NCBI GenBank assembly: GCA_003427395.1
Contig: BFEA01000049.1
Span: forward strand, 1,086,848 to 1,115,962
Reading direction: 5' to 3'
DNA length: 29,115 nucleotides
Source of the DNA: Chara braunii
Taxonomy: Eukaryota; Streptophyta; Charophyceae; Charales; Characeae
Shown here: positions 10,310 to 19,760 of the stretch, in pieces
How positions within the stretch are numbered: position 1 is the stretch's first letter
Layout of the letters: each line of letters starts with the position of its first letter
The notes under the pieces: model-generated
Database searches by the model: none
What the model saw: the letters and a program-made list of their open reading frames with translations, nothing else
What the model was told of the DNA's origin: nothing
Program-made: the position numbers and the translations under genes

Positions 10310-12119
10310 ATGATAATTTGTTGAGATTATAAGCTGCGCTACCTAGTCTTCATCTTTCTGGTCTCCAGTGTGATAATTCGTGTGATCTCATACATGCATG
10401 TGGTGTGATTGTGTGCGGTCACTGGTGTTGAACTAAGAGGTTCATTGCAGATTGGCATAAAGAACCATGCAGTGAGCTGTTTGCGACTTGACACCAATGG
10501 GAAGTAGGAGAACAACTACAAATTCATCCCAATACATTCATGACATTGGTGGTGAATCCCAAGTTGTCGGTTCTTGGTATTGCGAATCTAATTTTTGCAA
10601 CTGTTGTTCCAGTTTCTTTTTCTCCTTTCCCGGGAAGTCAAAAGTTATGAAAGTACAAAAAAAGAATAAAAATGATGAAACTTCATGCAAGTATGTGTTT
10701 TCTCTAATCTGGACGAGTCGGACAGGGATCTGAGTGTCTGGTATTCTGACACTGGGCACCATTGTGTAACATAGCCTTACCCTAAACCCTGAACCCCCAC
10801 GGGTGTCTCTTGAACAGAGAAGAGGCAGTGATATGGTTTCAGAAGTCGCTGGTAGGAGGAAAGCTACTGACTTGTGTAGGACGTGAACTCTTAACCGTTT
10901 AAAGCCTTCAGCGACTACTACTGAGCTGAGAAAACCGGGAACTTGGTTATGTAGACTGTGTTGGTGGGGTGGGGCTCCGAGCTCCTGGTGGGGCAAGACA
11001 TCCTGGCTGCCGCTGTTTTCGGTCACTCTTTTGATGTAACTTGCCTTGGGCACTGGGCCCTGATAATAAGAAAGGGGGGAGGCTTAAAAAAGAAAGAAAA
11101 AAAAAAAAGCGAGAAAACTGGAAACTTGTGCAAACCCTAAACCATGATATTAACAATGAATCCGATAAATTTGTAGTTAAGGCTGTTTTCATTACTCCAC
11201 ATAGCCTTGCGTACGGACTTTGCTCATGGACTATTATTTCCAGGGATTGGCAAGGAAGATCTTATTCGCAGAAGCAAGCATCAGCTGTGCTCCGCATCTT
11301 TCCCCCCCTTCTCTCTTCCTCTCTCTGCCTAGCTTCTTATATCCGTCCTGTTGTGTGGTTTCCTCGGTTCCTGTGGTATTAGTATTGTTCAATGTTCTTG
11401 CAGTTTTTTTTTGTTTTTTTTTTACCTACTGAAATCAGACTCGCTTTCTTCTTCACTTCACATGCATGCAATCAGATGTCAATCCACCTTGGCGCTGTGT
11501 GCCCACAAAAAGCTCAGAGATATTCAAGTCGAGAACACAGTTTGGTTACAAACTCGCTTCCAACTGGCTATGGCGCCCGAGCGCCACACCACCTCTGTCC
11601 GACACTGTATTCACACAACCGTTTGCACGCGCTCGAGTCTGGATCTCCCTGGATATCCCACGCACACAAACTCAGTACCGAACACACACACACACACTGA
11701 ACTCTTATCTCTAAGCTACAGCGGCTATGGCCGCTCTACTACTACTGGCTATGGACGAACTATCTCCCTTCAGCCCACTTCAACCTCGGGCTTCTGCAGA
11801 CCACCTCGCCCAAGACGCCTGGGCAGCGCTTCCGCATGGCTCACGCTGGAATGAATGAATGGCTGGACGCTGCCTCTTGATTTATACTTCTGTAAGTCGC
11901 TGGTCTGCCCTTTTCCACGGGGCCCATGGTGCACACAGTCCCTCGTGGTACTTGCTGACTGTACAAAGCGAGACTGGGACTGGGTACCACTGACTAAGCG
12001 AAGTTGGACTCACCACTTGCCCACTTGCCTCTGTCTGCTGTGAGTAACGTGAGAAAAACTTGGAAGGCCACTTCCGGACCTTCCGGAAGTCTGTGGACTT
12101 GGCCTTTCGGGACTGTAGC

Positions 12120-12178
12120 AGCTACGACCTTGACCTTTCAGGGCTGTAGCAGATACGACCTTGACCTTTCAGAATTAC
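12120..12178. repeat. Short tandem repeat with CTACGACCTTGACCTTTCAG phrase
   Basis: GCTACGACCTTGACCTTTCAGGGCTGTAG is followed 29 bp later by GATACGACCTTGACCTTTCAGAATTACTAC, and related phrases lie on both sides (12105, 12182). It is a small, imperfect tandem array with no coding significance that I can see. Confidence 0.6.
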
Positions 12179-12540
12179 TACAGCTACGGCTTCTACACAA
12201 CTATGACCCCTACTCGACAGACCTACAGATCGAACCCCTACAGCTACACTGACCTATGACAGACAACAGTCAACTACCAAAACACAGGTCACAGATTCAA
12301 ACACACAGGGGTCGACTCGATACTGTACACAGGTGTGGTAAGGTCTAGGGATCGAGCCCTGGGATCTGCATCTGCTACTGCTAAGGTGAAAACCGTTTCA
12401 CTACTGTTACTACACTATATTCTTCCCTCAAATTATTTTTTTTCGCCTTTCACTACCTACCTACCACTACTCCTAAGACTATATAGAGGGGACACCTGCC
12501 TGCAAGCATAGCTACCTCTCACGACGAAGGGGATATTGCA

Positions 12541-12895
12541 TGTTGGCCCTTGCCCTAGTGGTTAAGCGTGCAGGGTTGGGGCCACCAGTCGAGGTCCGGC
12601 TAATGCAAAGACCGAGCATTTTGCCAGTAGCTGCGCCTCCCTTTTCATCGTCCCCGCCCCCCATCAAGTACCAGCAGTGTCTAAAGCCAACACTCTCCCA
12701 CACACCACACAGAACCCACTCATGCTTACACTCACCCCCATGTTGGCCAAAGAGCCTATTAATACCCATCGGAGGTATCAAGCAGACTGTCACAGCTGGT
12801 TGACACTAAGTGTGCCGCAGGCGGTCATGGGGCTCGAACCCCCAACCTCCTGAATGCCCCTTGTGTGCCTAACCAACTAAGCGAGGCCCCTGGAT
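12541..12895. mobile_element. SINE-like element with tRNA-like heads at both ends, facing inward
   Basis: Left end, plus strand: GCCCTAGTGGTTAAGCG resembles a Pol III A box, followed about 30 bp on by CAGTCGAGGTCC, a degenerate B box. Right end, minus strand: GCTTAGTTGGTTAGGCA (A box) and GGGTTCGAGCCCC, a strong B box (12833-12845). The two 70-bp heads are similar, so together they form imperfect inverted terminal repeats around about 215 bp of unrelated sequence. Acceptor stems do not pair, so neither is a functional tRNA gene. Two SINEs joined head-out by insertion, or an inverted-SINE composite, are both possible. Confidence 0.55.
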
Positions 12896-12934
12896 TTTCT
12901 TGCAGTTTCTCAGTGGGCTGTAACACTAACTGGG

Positions 12935-13022
12935 CAGTGCTGGGCCGGCAACCGGCCGGTTGAGCTATTCCGGCCCAACTGGAGCCGGACCAGCCCAGGG
13001 GGGGTGAACCGGGAAACCGGTT
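12935..13022. repeat. GC-rich palindrome cluster (CCGG-rich)
   Basis: Contains a perfect 12-bp palindrome, AACCGGCCGGTT (12950-12961), then CCGGCCCAACTGGAGCCGG, then AACCGGGAAACCGGTTTT. Related CCGGCCGGTCCAACCGGG phrases lie at 14082-14099, so both probably come from the same repeat family. Confidence 0.5.
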
Positions 13023-13780
13023 TTGAAAAATAGTGCTCAAATATCTTCTTCTTTTTTTTTGGGGGGGGGCGATTCCGACTGCGCTCTTCAAGAGCTGTCC
13101 GAATCCGCAATAAAATTTTCAAGGTACAATATGTTTCAGCGGGCTTCCAGAGGGGGCAGGGGGTTATTATTGACATATTCAGGCAACTATGGCTTCCTCG
13201 GGGAGGGGTCAAGTAAGCAAGTTCACTTATCCGAACCCCCCGTGGCTGGAGCACTTCGTGGAGTATGTCATTTGAGATTGATACCCCACGATCTGAACCA
13301 GATACGATGAGAGGAGGTCCTTGCCCGAAATTATAGCTCTTCCAGAGTATATTTCGACAGCAGAAAAGTTATGGTTCCAGCTTTCAGCTCGTGGAGGCAG
13401 AGCGTTTTCTGTTTGTTGGTTTCTACATAAGGTGAGTTGTCAGTCCGGAAGTATCTTGCCTAGCAGTCTGTCCAGATACATGTAGTGGAGCAAGGTCCAT
13501 TCGAGATAGATAGAAAGAAGAATATAGCTTAGGTCCGTTCTTGGGATTGCACCTCGGACGGCTCTGATATCACGATTCCAAAATCTGAACCCATAACTTT
13601 TTCCGCAGATGGCAGGGACGCCGCAGAAGGATATAATCTCAGCAGAGTCTCATCAGAAGTGTAGTGTTCCCCTCGTGGCTGAGGGTGAAAGAGCATCAGA
13701 TGTTGCCAATGGTAACTGGTCCATTGGACCACAAGATGACAAATTGGAGAAGGGGCCTACCCGACCCACATCTTAGGAAA
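13023..13780. other. No recognisable gene
   Basis: Apart from a T/G homopolymer run at 13052-13070, the stretch holds no repeat I can define. The longest open frames (fewer than 100 codons) have no domain content. Confidence 0.4.
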
Positions 13781-14335
13781 AATGTGTGGCTTTTCTCCGC
13801 AGCTGATCTGCACAGATCAGCGGCGGATATCCTCTGCCCGTTTTTCTTAAGAAATGGGGTCCTGGCCGATCTTTGCCGCTGATCTGCGGCGATCGGCGGC
13901 CAAGATTGGCCAGTTTCTGGACTGGAAAAATCCGGGCCTGCAGGACCCGGTTTCGAAATTGCGGGGCAGGGCCCGCCCCCACGAGGCCTCGGGAACACAT
14001 ACGCGCCGGCCAAAAAAAAATTTCAGCCCCCAGCGAAAATGCGCTGGGGGCAACCGGGAGGGAACTGGCCCGGGACACCGGCCGGTCCAACCGGGAGGAC
14101 CGCGGATGGGGTAGGGGTCCCCGGTCCATCCGGGAACCAGCCCTGTAACTGGGTAATTTTTTGTAATGGGTAACTACGGCGCAGTCATGAAAGCAGTTTG
14201 TAATTGCATTTGAAACTGCGATTTAGCAGTTTAGTCACGGCCCGAGTTTCGATTGCAGTTGAAACTCGGGCTGCGCAGTTCAGTCAGGGCCCTCGTCTAT
14301 CCNCGAACAGCAGATTAAAAAAAAAAAAAAAAAAA
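13781..14335 (+). mobile_element. Hairpin-dense GC-rich retroposon-like segment ending in poly-A
   Basis: It ends in an A tract (about 14316-14334), which gives the plus orientation. Inside are perfect inverted repeats: GCTGATCTG/CAGATCAGC (13802-13821), GCCCCCAGCG/CGCTGGGGGC (14026-14051), GCAGTTT/AAACTGC (14193-14219), CCCGAGTTTC/GAAACTCGGG (14241-14270). The last two lie in a tandem duplication of about 54 bp. No Pol III boxes or reading frames stand out. A structured non-coding RNA retroposed with a poly-A tail would look like this, but the left boundary is not defined. Confidence 0.4.
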
Positions 14336-15225
14336 CATCCCTTATGCTGTGGTCGCGGTCCTATACAGGATGCTACAGTGTTTGTCTGGAACTGAATGAA
14401 GCGAGGCAGTTAGCTGCCTCGCGTGGAATTCCCCCTGCCTGGCTGGCAGGGCGCTACAAGGACCTCACACAAGAAACAAAAAAGGAAAACGACCTGTTTC
14501 ATGTTCCTCGCTTCCTGGCCAGATACATTCCTCAAAGCACTGGTGAGGTGAGGGCCTTCCCGACCTGGCAGAGTGGGCTTGGAAAACAAGATCCACGCCA
14601 ACGGGGACACAGAAACGTACCAACATTCTAGACTACTCGACCGGCTTCAGCTATAAACGCAGACGAAGACCAGGAAACACAGAACTCATCTTGTCTCAGC
14701 GGTGGGAGAAACATATCCGGGCTGCCTGGGGGATATGGAGAAGATTGACTGGCAGGTCCCCCTTGCCATTAGAAACACCCGAAGAAGCATGCAATGGCTC
14801 ATATGCTATCAGGCCTTGCCGGTCAACACATGGCTCAGCAAGAGAAGGTCGGTAATGGCCAGAAGGGACTTCGACGACAGCTGTGCAGTCTGCGATGCGG
14901 GAACCCTCGAGGATTTGCCACGGTCTGATACACTGCCCAAACGCACAAAGGCTTTGGGACAGAACACGGGCGCTCTGGTCTGCGATTACCGGCACACCAC
15001 TGCCAGATAACCTGCTGACACGTCTAACGGGCCTGGCACAGCCACGTTTTCGAGAAGCTTGGCATTTAACCCTCTTCCGAAGACTTCGCCCCTTTACGTT
15101 GTGGATCACATGGAAGACACGATGCAAACAAATGATAGCTGGCCAAAACACACCAACCCGGGAGGCCTGGGTGCACCTACTACAACTCTTACGGACGGAG
15201 TGCCAGGCGGACCGGCACTAGGCAA
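14336..15225 (+). pseudogene. LINE copy 3, broken ORF2 C-terminal region
   Basis: Begins directly after a poly-A tract. In shifting frames the plus strand reads DLAEWAWK (about 14560; copy 2 has DPAEWAWK), RSMQWLICYQALPVNTWL (about 14788; copy 2 has RSLQWLIVYAALPVNQW), CAVC (zinc pair), then after a +1 shift near 14900 CHGLIHCPNAQRLWDR (His/Cys of the zf-RVT motif), then FTLWITWKTRCKQMIAG. The similarity to copy 2 is at the protein level and moderate, so this is a different subfamily. At least two frameshifts and several stops; no RT core present. Sequence to about 15540 may be its 3' UTR. Confidence 0.75.
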
Positions 15226-15780
15226 CCAAGAACATTAAATAAGACCCCACAAAAAAACTTGAAAAAAGCAAATAATCATAGACAAATTCATCAAAGACCG
15301 GCTCGGAACCGGTAAACTTGGCACCGTAGAAGGCGCTCCCCCGAGACTAGTATGTAAGCTGCAGGAAGAACAATAAGCGAGAGACCGCATAATGGACCTC
15401 GCCTCGTTAGAAACAGCGCGTTCACAGCACAGTATGCTGGATATGAACTCAGCATAGAAGGCACAAAAGAGCTAGCGTTTAAGAAAAGAGGGAGTCGTTT
15501 GACAAGTAGTTACCTCCGAGGTCCTACGAGCCGGTCCGGTAGGTTAGTGTAGGACTATGAATATAGTCAGTCTGTGAAGTGTTATAGAGAGGTCTTTGAG
15601 CTGATGGTCTTTGGTGGGCAAGTTGGTGTTTGGAGACTCTGTGGAAGTCGCCAGGCTGCTGGAGCAACGCGCTGCTAGGGTTTCAGGTAGCACTGAAGCA
15701 AGCGCTTTAGCTGCTGGGCCTGGGGCCACCATTTTGCGCTGTTGGGGTTTCGGCGCTGCCATTTCTTCTTCTTTGTGGCA
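15226..15780. other. Probable LINE copy 3 3' UTR and unassigned sequence
   Basis: No coding frame with domain content. A-rich patches (15249-15270) and a CGGCTCGGAACCGG phrase (15300) are present, but there is no clear poly-A end, so the right boundary of LINE copy 3 is unknown. Confidence 0.35.
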
Positions 15781-15783
15781 GCT

Positions 15784-15853
15784 GTTCTTCTTCTTCTTCT
15801 TCTTCTTCTTCTTCTTCTTCTTCTTCTTCTTCTACTTCTTCTTCTTCTTCTTC
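15784..15853. repeat. (TTC)n microsatellite
   Basis: About 23 TTC units with one TAC interruption near 15833. Open frames through it (poly-Leu, poly-Phe) are artefacts of the repeat. Confidence 0.97.
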
Positions 15854-16114
15854 AAGCTGGAGGTTCCTTCTGCATCCTGGCGCTGTCCACCGCCTGGGAG
15901 ATCTCTGTCTCAGCTCTGTGCATCTGAGCTAATCCTGGAGGGGGGCTGGGGTTGTTGAGGTTGTAGGAGGGAGGCGCTAGAGGTCTGCAGGTTTTCTGAG
16001 GCTGGGCGCCGTGTGCTGTGCTGTGCACCATAGTAGCCGTTGGAGTGGGGGATGAGGTCGGAGGGGCGAGGAAGACTCCGGAAGCTTGTTGAAGCTATGT
16101 TCTGAGTTTGCTCA

Positions 16115-16116
<2 letters not shown>

Positions 16117-16154
<38 letters not shown>

Positions 16155-16320
16155 NTTTTTTTTTTTTTTTTTTTTTTGACACACGCGCTCCATCTATTGG
16201 TGGGGAGCAGCACCTGCTGGAAACCGGGTCCAGCGTCCCACAGATACAACCATATCCTCTCAAATTGGCACGAGATGGGAACCGGGCCCAGTGTCCCTTG
16301 AGTAATCAGAAAATTTCATG
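16117..16320 (-). mobile_element. Short poly-A-tailed retroposon (minus strand)
   Basis: A 61-base T tract (16117-16177, one N) is the poly-A tail of a minus-strand insertion. The short body to its right carries two copies of a GGAAACCGGGTCCAGCGTCCC-like phrase (16219 and 16271, the second reading GGAACCGGGCCCAGTGTCCC). There is no convincing target-site duplication and no clear Pol III boxes, so the family is not identified. Confidence 0.45.
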
Positions 16321-16980
16321 ACAATGAAACGAAGGGTATACTGAGGCTACTTCAGAGCTTTTTTGTAAGGAACATTCAGAGATAAACAAAAACCAGAAGA
16401 AGACTCGGGAATCCACCAACAGTCCTCCTCACCCCACTCCGGCAAGACTTACTGCAGCAAAGCCACCATCTCTACTGCTGCTATGCCCTATTTCTGTCCT
16501 ACCAGCTAGCCCCTTCACTAGCAGGACGCGTGATACCTTTCTCTCTCGATCCCTTACCTTCCCGTTACTCAGAAAAGGTACGGGAATAGACTGCAAAAGT
16601 CCTAAAAAAGCCCCCAATCTTTACTCACGATTGAGATTCTTGGGATATTTATGGGAACTGATTGAAGCTGGAGAGAGGCGAGGGACTGTGAATTGATTTT
16701 TCTAACTTTTCTTTCAATTCTCCCTGATTGTTGAGTTTCTGCTGTTCACATCTCAGTCTGGGTTGGTGTTAAATCCCTCTCCAAGTCTACTGTGACATCT
16801 CGCATGTGTATGGGAACTTGGTGATGCATTGCTGGATTGCGATTCAATCGGTCACATAACAGTTGTCTCTGTAATGATGGTGATGGGGTTTTCCCAATGA
16901 ACAACCAGGCAATTCGTATATCCCAATTTAGGATGCAGAGAGGACTCTGATAATCTCTGATTATTGGTTTCTATGGGTCC
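16321..16980. other. Probable intron or intergenic sequence, no gene seen
   Basis: This stretch precedes the Sel1-repeat exon and ends in an acceptor-like sequence. I found no upstream exon with Sel1 content. The longest open frame is 62 codons on the minus strand and lacks any feature. Confidence 0.4.
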
Positions 16981-16995
16981 TTTTTTTGATGGCAG

Positions 16996-17072
16996 GAAAT
17001 TCCAGAGCGAGGTATAGTTTAGCACTATGTTTACAACATGGTCGTGGAATAAAAAAGGATCCTTCTCAGGCG
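16996..17072 (+). CDS. Sel1-repeat exon of a host gene (partial)
   Basis: Exon of 77 nt, bounded by TTTTTTTGATGGCAG (acceptor) and GCG|GTAAGT (perfect donor). It encodes NSRARYSLALCLQHGRGI and then KKDPSQA. This matches the Sel1-like repeat pattern: Ala-x-Tyr-x-Leu-Gly/Ala-x-x-x-x-x-Gly-x-Gly-Val/Ile-x-x-Asp-x-x-x-Ala. Known: Sel1 repeats are TPR-like alpha/alpha units in adaptor proteins, for example SEL1L/HRD3 of ER-associated degradation. One repeat is not enough to say which protein. The exon enters in phase 1 and ends on a complete codon. Flanking exons are not visible; surrounding sequence would be introns loaded with repeats. Confidence 0.6.
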
Positions 17073-17760
17073 GTAAGTTACACAAGATCCACATCCCCTA
17101 TGCTTGCCGTTGTTCATTCACCATATCCCCCTTTCTTTCTTTCGCTTTCTCTTTCTCCCCCTTTCTGCCCCTCGCTGCTCTTCCACAAAGAAATATCTTT
17201 TTTTTTTTAAGCTTGGTGCGCCCTCGTTTACTCCCTCCCTTCACCTTCGATGCAGCATTCCATGAGGAGGTTTTGCCATTACCTAGGTGAATAGTGAGAG
17301 AGACTTTGTTTGGAGGTGGAGTGCCTCCTGAGGGGAGGTTTGGCCATCTTCTCTGCTGTCTGGAGGTCTGACCTTCTTGAAGACTTGAACTGATCAGGAA
17401 TTCATGCCAGAGAGGGTAGCAGTTAGGTCACGCTTCTTGATCCTATCTGGAATTCATGACAGAGAGGGTAGCTGCTAGGTCAGGACTCAGGACCCTATAG
17501 CAAACAAAGGAACCCTAGAATACTCCCCTTCGTAACTCAGCATTCCGAGGGGAGGCTTGGCTGTTCGTCTCGCTATTGCGAGGCTCACGGCCTCGATAAG
17601 CCCTACTGGGCCCTGTTTTCAGCAATATCGGCCGCCCTAAGTGAAGGCAGGCCTGACCAGGGGACGAGAGGCCTATTTTGGGCATCACACGCAACTGGGA
17701 AATTCAGGCAGTTGCGCAGTGCCAGTTGGTTGAGAGAGCCCAGGCCCTGCCTGCCTTTTT
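17073..17760 (+). other. Putative intron after the Sel1 exon
   Basis: Starts with GTAAGT. It contains a pyrimidine-rich run (17123-17175), two 52-bp tandem units and scattered GAGGGGAGG(T/C)TTGGC phrases (17331, 17547). No second Sel1 exon was recognised. Confidence 0.35.
17397..17500. repeat. Tandem 52-bp duplication
   Basis: Two units, 17397-17448 and 17449-17500, each starting GGAATTCATG and containing CAGAGAGGGTAGC and TTAGGTCA or CTAGGTCA. The second half is more diverged. Confidence 0.8.
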
Positions 17761-18178
17761 CCTAATGTATCTGAGGCAGGCCCTGGGCTAGACACAGGGC
17801 ATGGGCTGCACACAGGCCGCTGGCAGTTGGACATGGGTAACCACCCCAGGCCCTCTGCCTGATTCCCCTGGACTGGGGCTCAGCCACTTGGGGCCTACCG
17901 GAAGCTTCTGGGGAGGGGCCCAGCACAGCCAGGCAGCACGCAGCAGGCAGGCCACTTCCAGATAGGAAAGTGCCTGCCTCCGCATTCGCCATTCGGGCAC
18001 TTGCTACATGCTGCGCTACTGGCAGGCAAGTGTCCATGCGCTCACAGGCGAGCAGGACACACGCAGGCAGCCATAGCCGAGCTGGCCTGCGAGGTGCTGG
18101 ATGGGGCGCATGGTGGTCCTNGGGTGCACGTGGCATCTGTGTGGGGGATCGAGGTTGTGAGTGATGCGTGAGACATAC
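17761..18178. other. GC-rich stretch with no recognised gene
   Basis: Rich in CAGGCC, GGCAGGC and CCTGGG phrases. A 124-codon minus-strand frame crosses it but is Pro/Ala/Arg-rich with no domain, as expected by chance in GC-rich DNA. GGCAGCCATAGCC at 18067-18079 echoes the motif at 10034-10046. Confidence 0.4.
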
Positions 18179-18262
18179 CTGGTGCTTGAGGCGAACGGCA
18201 TTGGCCGAGATCTGCTCGTACTTCGGGGAGTTGTTGACATCACCAGCGGCATTGTTGATAGG
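18179..18262 (-). other. Possible 84-nt host exon, HPt-like at low confidence
   Basis: On the minus strand CTATCTAG| (acceptor) precedes 28 open codons ending CACCAG|GTATGT, a good donor, in phase 0 at both ends. The peptide contains INNAAGDVNN and YEQISANAVRLKHQ. From memory of the family, this lines up without gaps with the plant histidine-phosphotransfer region ending in VHQLKG, but the phosphorylated His would be Val, as in pseudo-HPt proteins. The match is short and could be chance. Sequence to its right is shared with the repeat near 10300, which argues for a repeat or a duplicated gene start. Confidence 0.22.
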
Positions 18263-18892
18263 CTAGATAGGATCTGCCATTCGTAGTTTGGGCGCTGAGC
18301 GCTAGATACGGAATCGATATTGGTTCATTGCTGATGATAATGAGACTATTCCAACATTGTTACTTGTGAGCTTTTGCTGTGCTCTTATTTGGTGGAACTC
18401 GTGTGTTGCAATTCGGTTTTTGGTTCGAGGTCACAACTATCTGGTTTCATGTGTATGATGCTGCTTGGTTTCTGGAATCCGCTATCGCTGATTTTCCTTG
18501 CATTTTGGTATCGAAGTTGTGGTACGTTGCGTTAATCTGGCGCTTGTCTTCTGCCTATGCGGTACATGCATGCGATCTGCTGGGTGAGCGGCCGTAGCAA
18601 GTGTGTAGTGAGGAGAGCGAAGGCAAGCAGGCGACCCAGGCGGAGAGGGGTATAGCCAGGAAGGCTGTGTGGTGATATGGGGTGTTTCGCAGTGTGATGA
18701 GAACTATCTGATGTGCGATTGATGCTGAGGTGGAACGGCGGTGTAATGCTGGTTGTGCCGAAGCAATGAGTGGTCATCACAATCGGCGTCAGGTCATCTG
18801 GTGAGAATATATGTGGTTGGGGGCAGCTATTTTGAGGTACGTTGCTCTTAGCCTTATCTACCCTCTTCGACACTTCTTACCGTGAGGATGTG

Positions 18893-19760
18893 TGTTATGT
18901 CTTGAGAGTCATCTGATGCGAGGAGTCGAGTGCACTCAACCTTGAGAGTCGGCATTGTTCACGTGGACCATCTGGAAGGAGAGGGCGAGCTATCTGAAGG
19001 GCCCTGGACGAAGCACTAGGTCACGGTCACGATGCCAACCCGCAGGGAGTGGGGCACGCATGCCTTGCTGCTTTGTCCTTTGTCTGCCTGCTGCGCTATA
19101 GATGGGTTATGAGGGGCAAGCCAGCCCTACTAGGGAGACGAGTACCGAACGTCTATAAATAAATACCGGCGGGGTTATCTTCCATTGGCTGTGATCGTCG
19201 TCCTGTTTGCGACGTTAAATAATTCCTGAGGACTTTGGGGGTCGTCCTGAAATGCCTCTTGATCAGCCAATCAGTCGGTGTAAGGCTCGCTGCACGCGAC
19301 GGTAAACATGGTGCGGGGCTGGCCAGCTCAACATTGACTCGGGGTACAGGTGTGGGCCGTGTGCACACCTTTAGACACGCACACTATCTGGATTGCTCAA
19401 GGACGCTGACGTCAAGCGACAATCAAGAAGAACTGAGGGAGGGGTAGATTTCAGGTGATAAGTTCGGGAACAATTCCACTCTGCCAACAACCAATTAAAT
19501 TATTTTATTTTTACTTTGATTAGCTAGATGTACAACCATTAACATCTGACAGACAGCATAGGTAGAACTGTTTCTGCTTGTTTGCTTTCTGTTTGCGGGC
19601 TAGTAAAGTATAATAGTTTCGTTTGTAGGAATTTGGACTTACCCGTTGGACCCAAATGTGTATACTCTAACATAGCCACCGATTAATATCGGTTTGAGCA
19701 CTACTCTGCGGTAGGCAACTTAGTCTGTCCTAGTGCAGACACTGCACAGTTCTATAGCTT
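18893..19760 (+). promoter_or_regulatory. Possible 5' LTR and leader of the Ty3 element
   Basis: It lies directly upstream of the gag ATG (19761). A candidate LTR start TGTTATGTC is at 18893, and TATAAATA at 19154-19161 is a reasonable core promoter. A TAACA at 19668-19672 could be the LTR end. I found no standard primer-binding site (initiator Met tRNA complement) and the 3' LTR is outside the window, so neither boundary can be confirmed. Confidence 0.3.

Larger units (their letters stand above)
9740..12500. other. Long stretch without recognisable gene; repeat fragments only
   Basis: Visible items are: GA-rich patches (9992-10010 and 10185-10235); a GCAGCCATAGCTGC palindrome (10036-10049); an ATG-to-donor segment at 10243-10309 that is shared with 18180-18340; purine- and pyrimidine-rich runs (11080-11110, 11290-11340, 11401-11424); a CA run near 11686-11698; and repeated CTACGACCTTGACCTTTCAG phrases (12120-12180). 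None of the open frames here has domain content, and base composition changes repeatedly, as in stacked old insertions. Confidence 0.45.

Noticed and set aside
12823-12895. tRNA gene on the minus strand
   Set aside because: A and B boxes are good, but the acceptor stem does not pair, so it is a tRNA-derived SINE head.
15742-15958. Plus-strand frames with poly-Leu or poly-Phe
   Set aside because: They arise from the (TTC)n repeat.
17762-18136. 124-codon minus-strand ORF
   Set aside because: GC-rich, low-information composition with an N, no domain, and a competing frame of similar quality.
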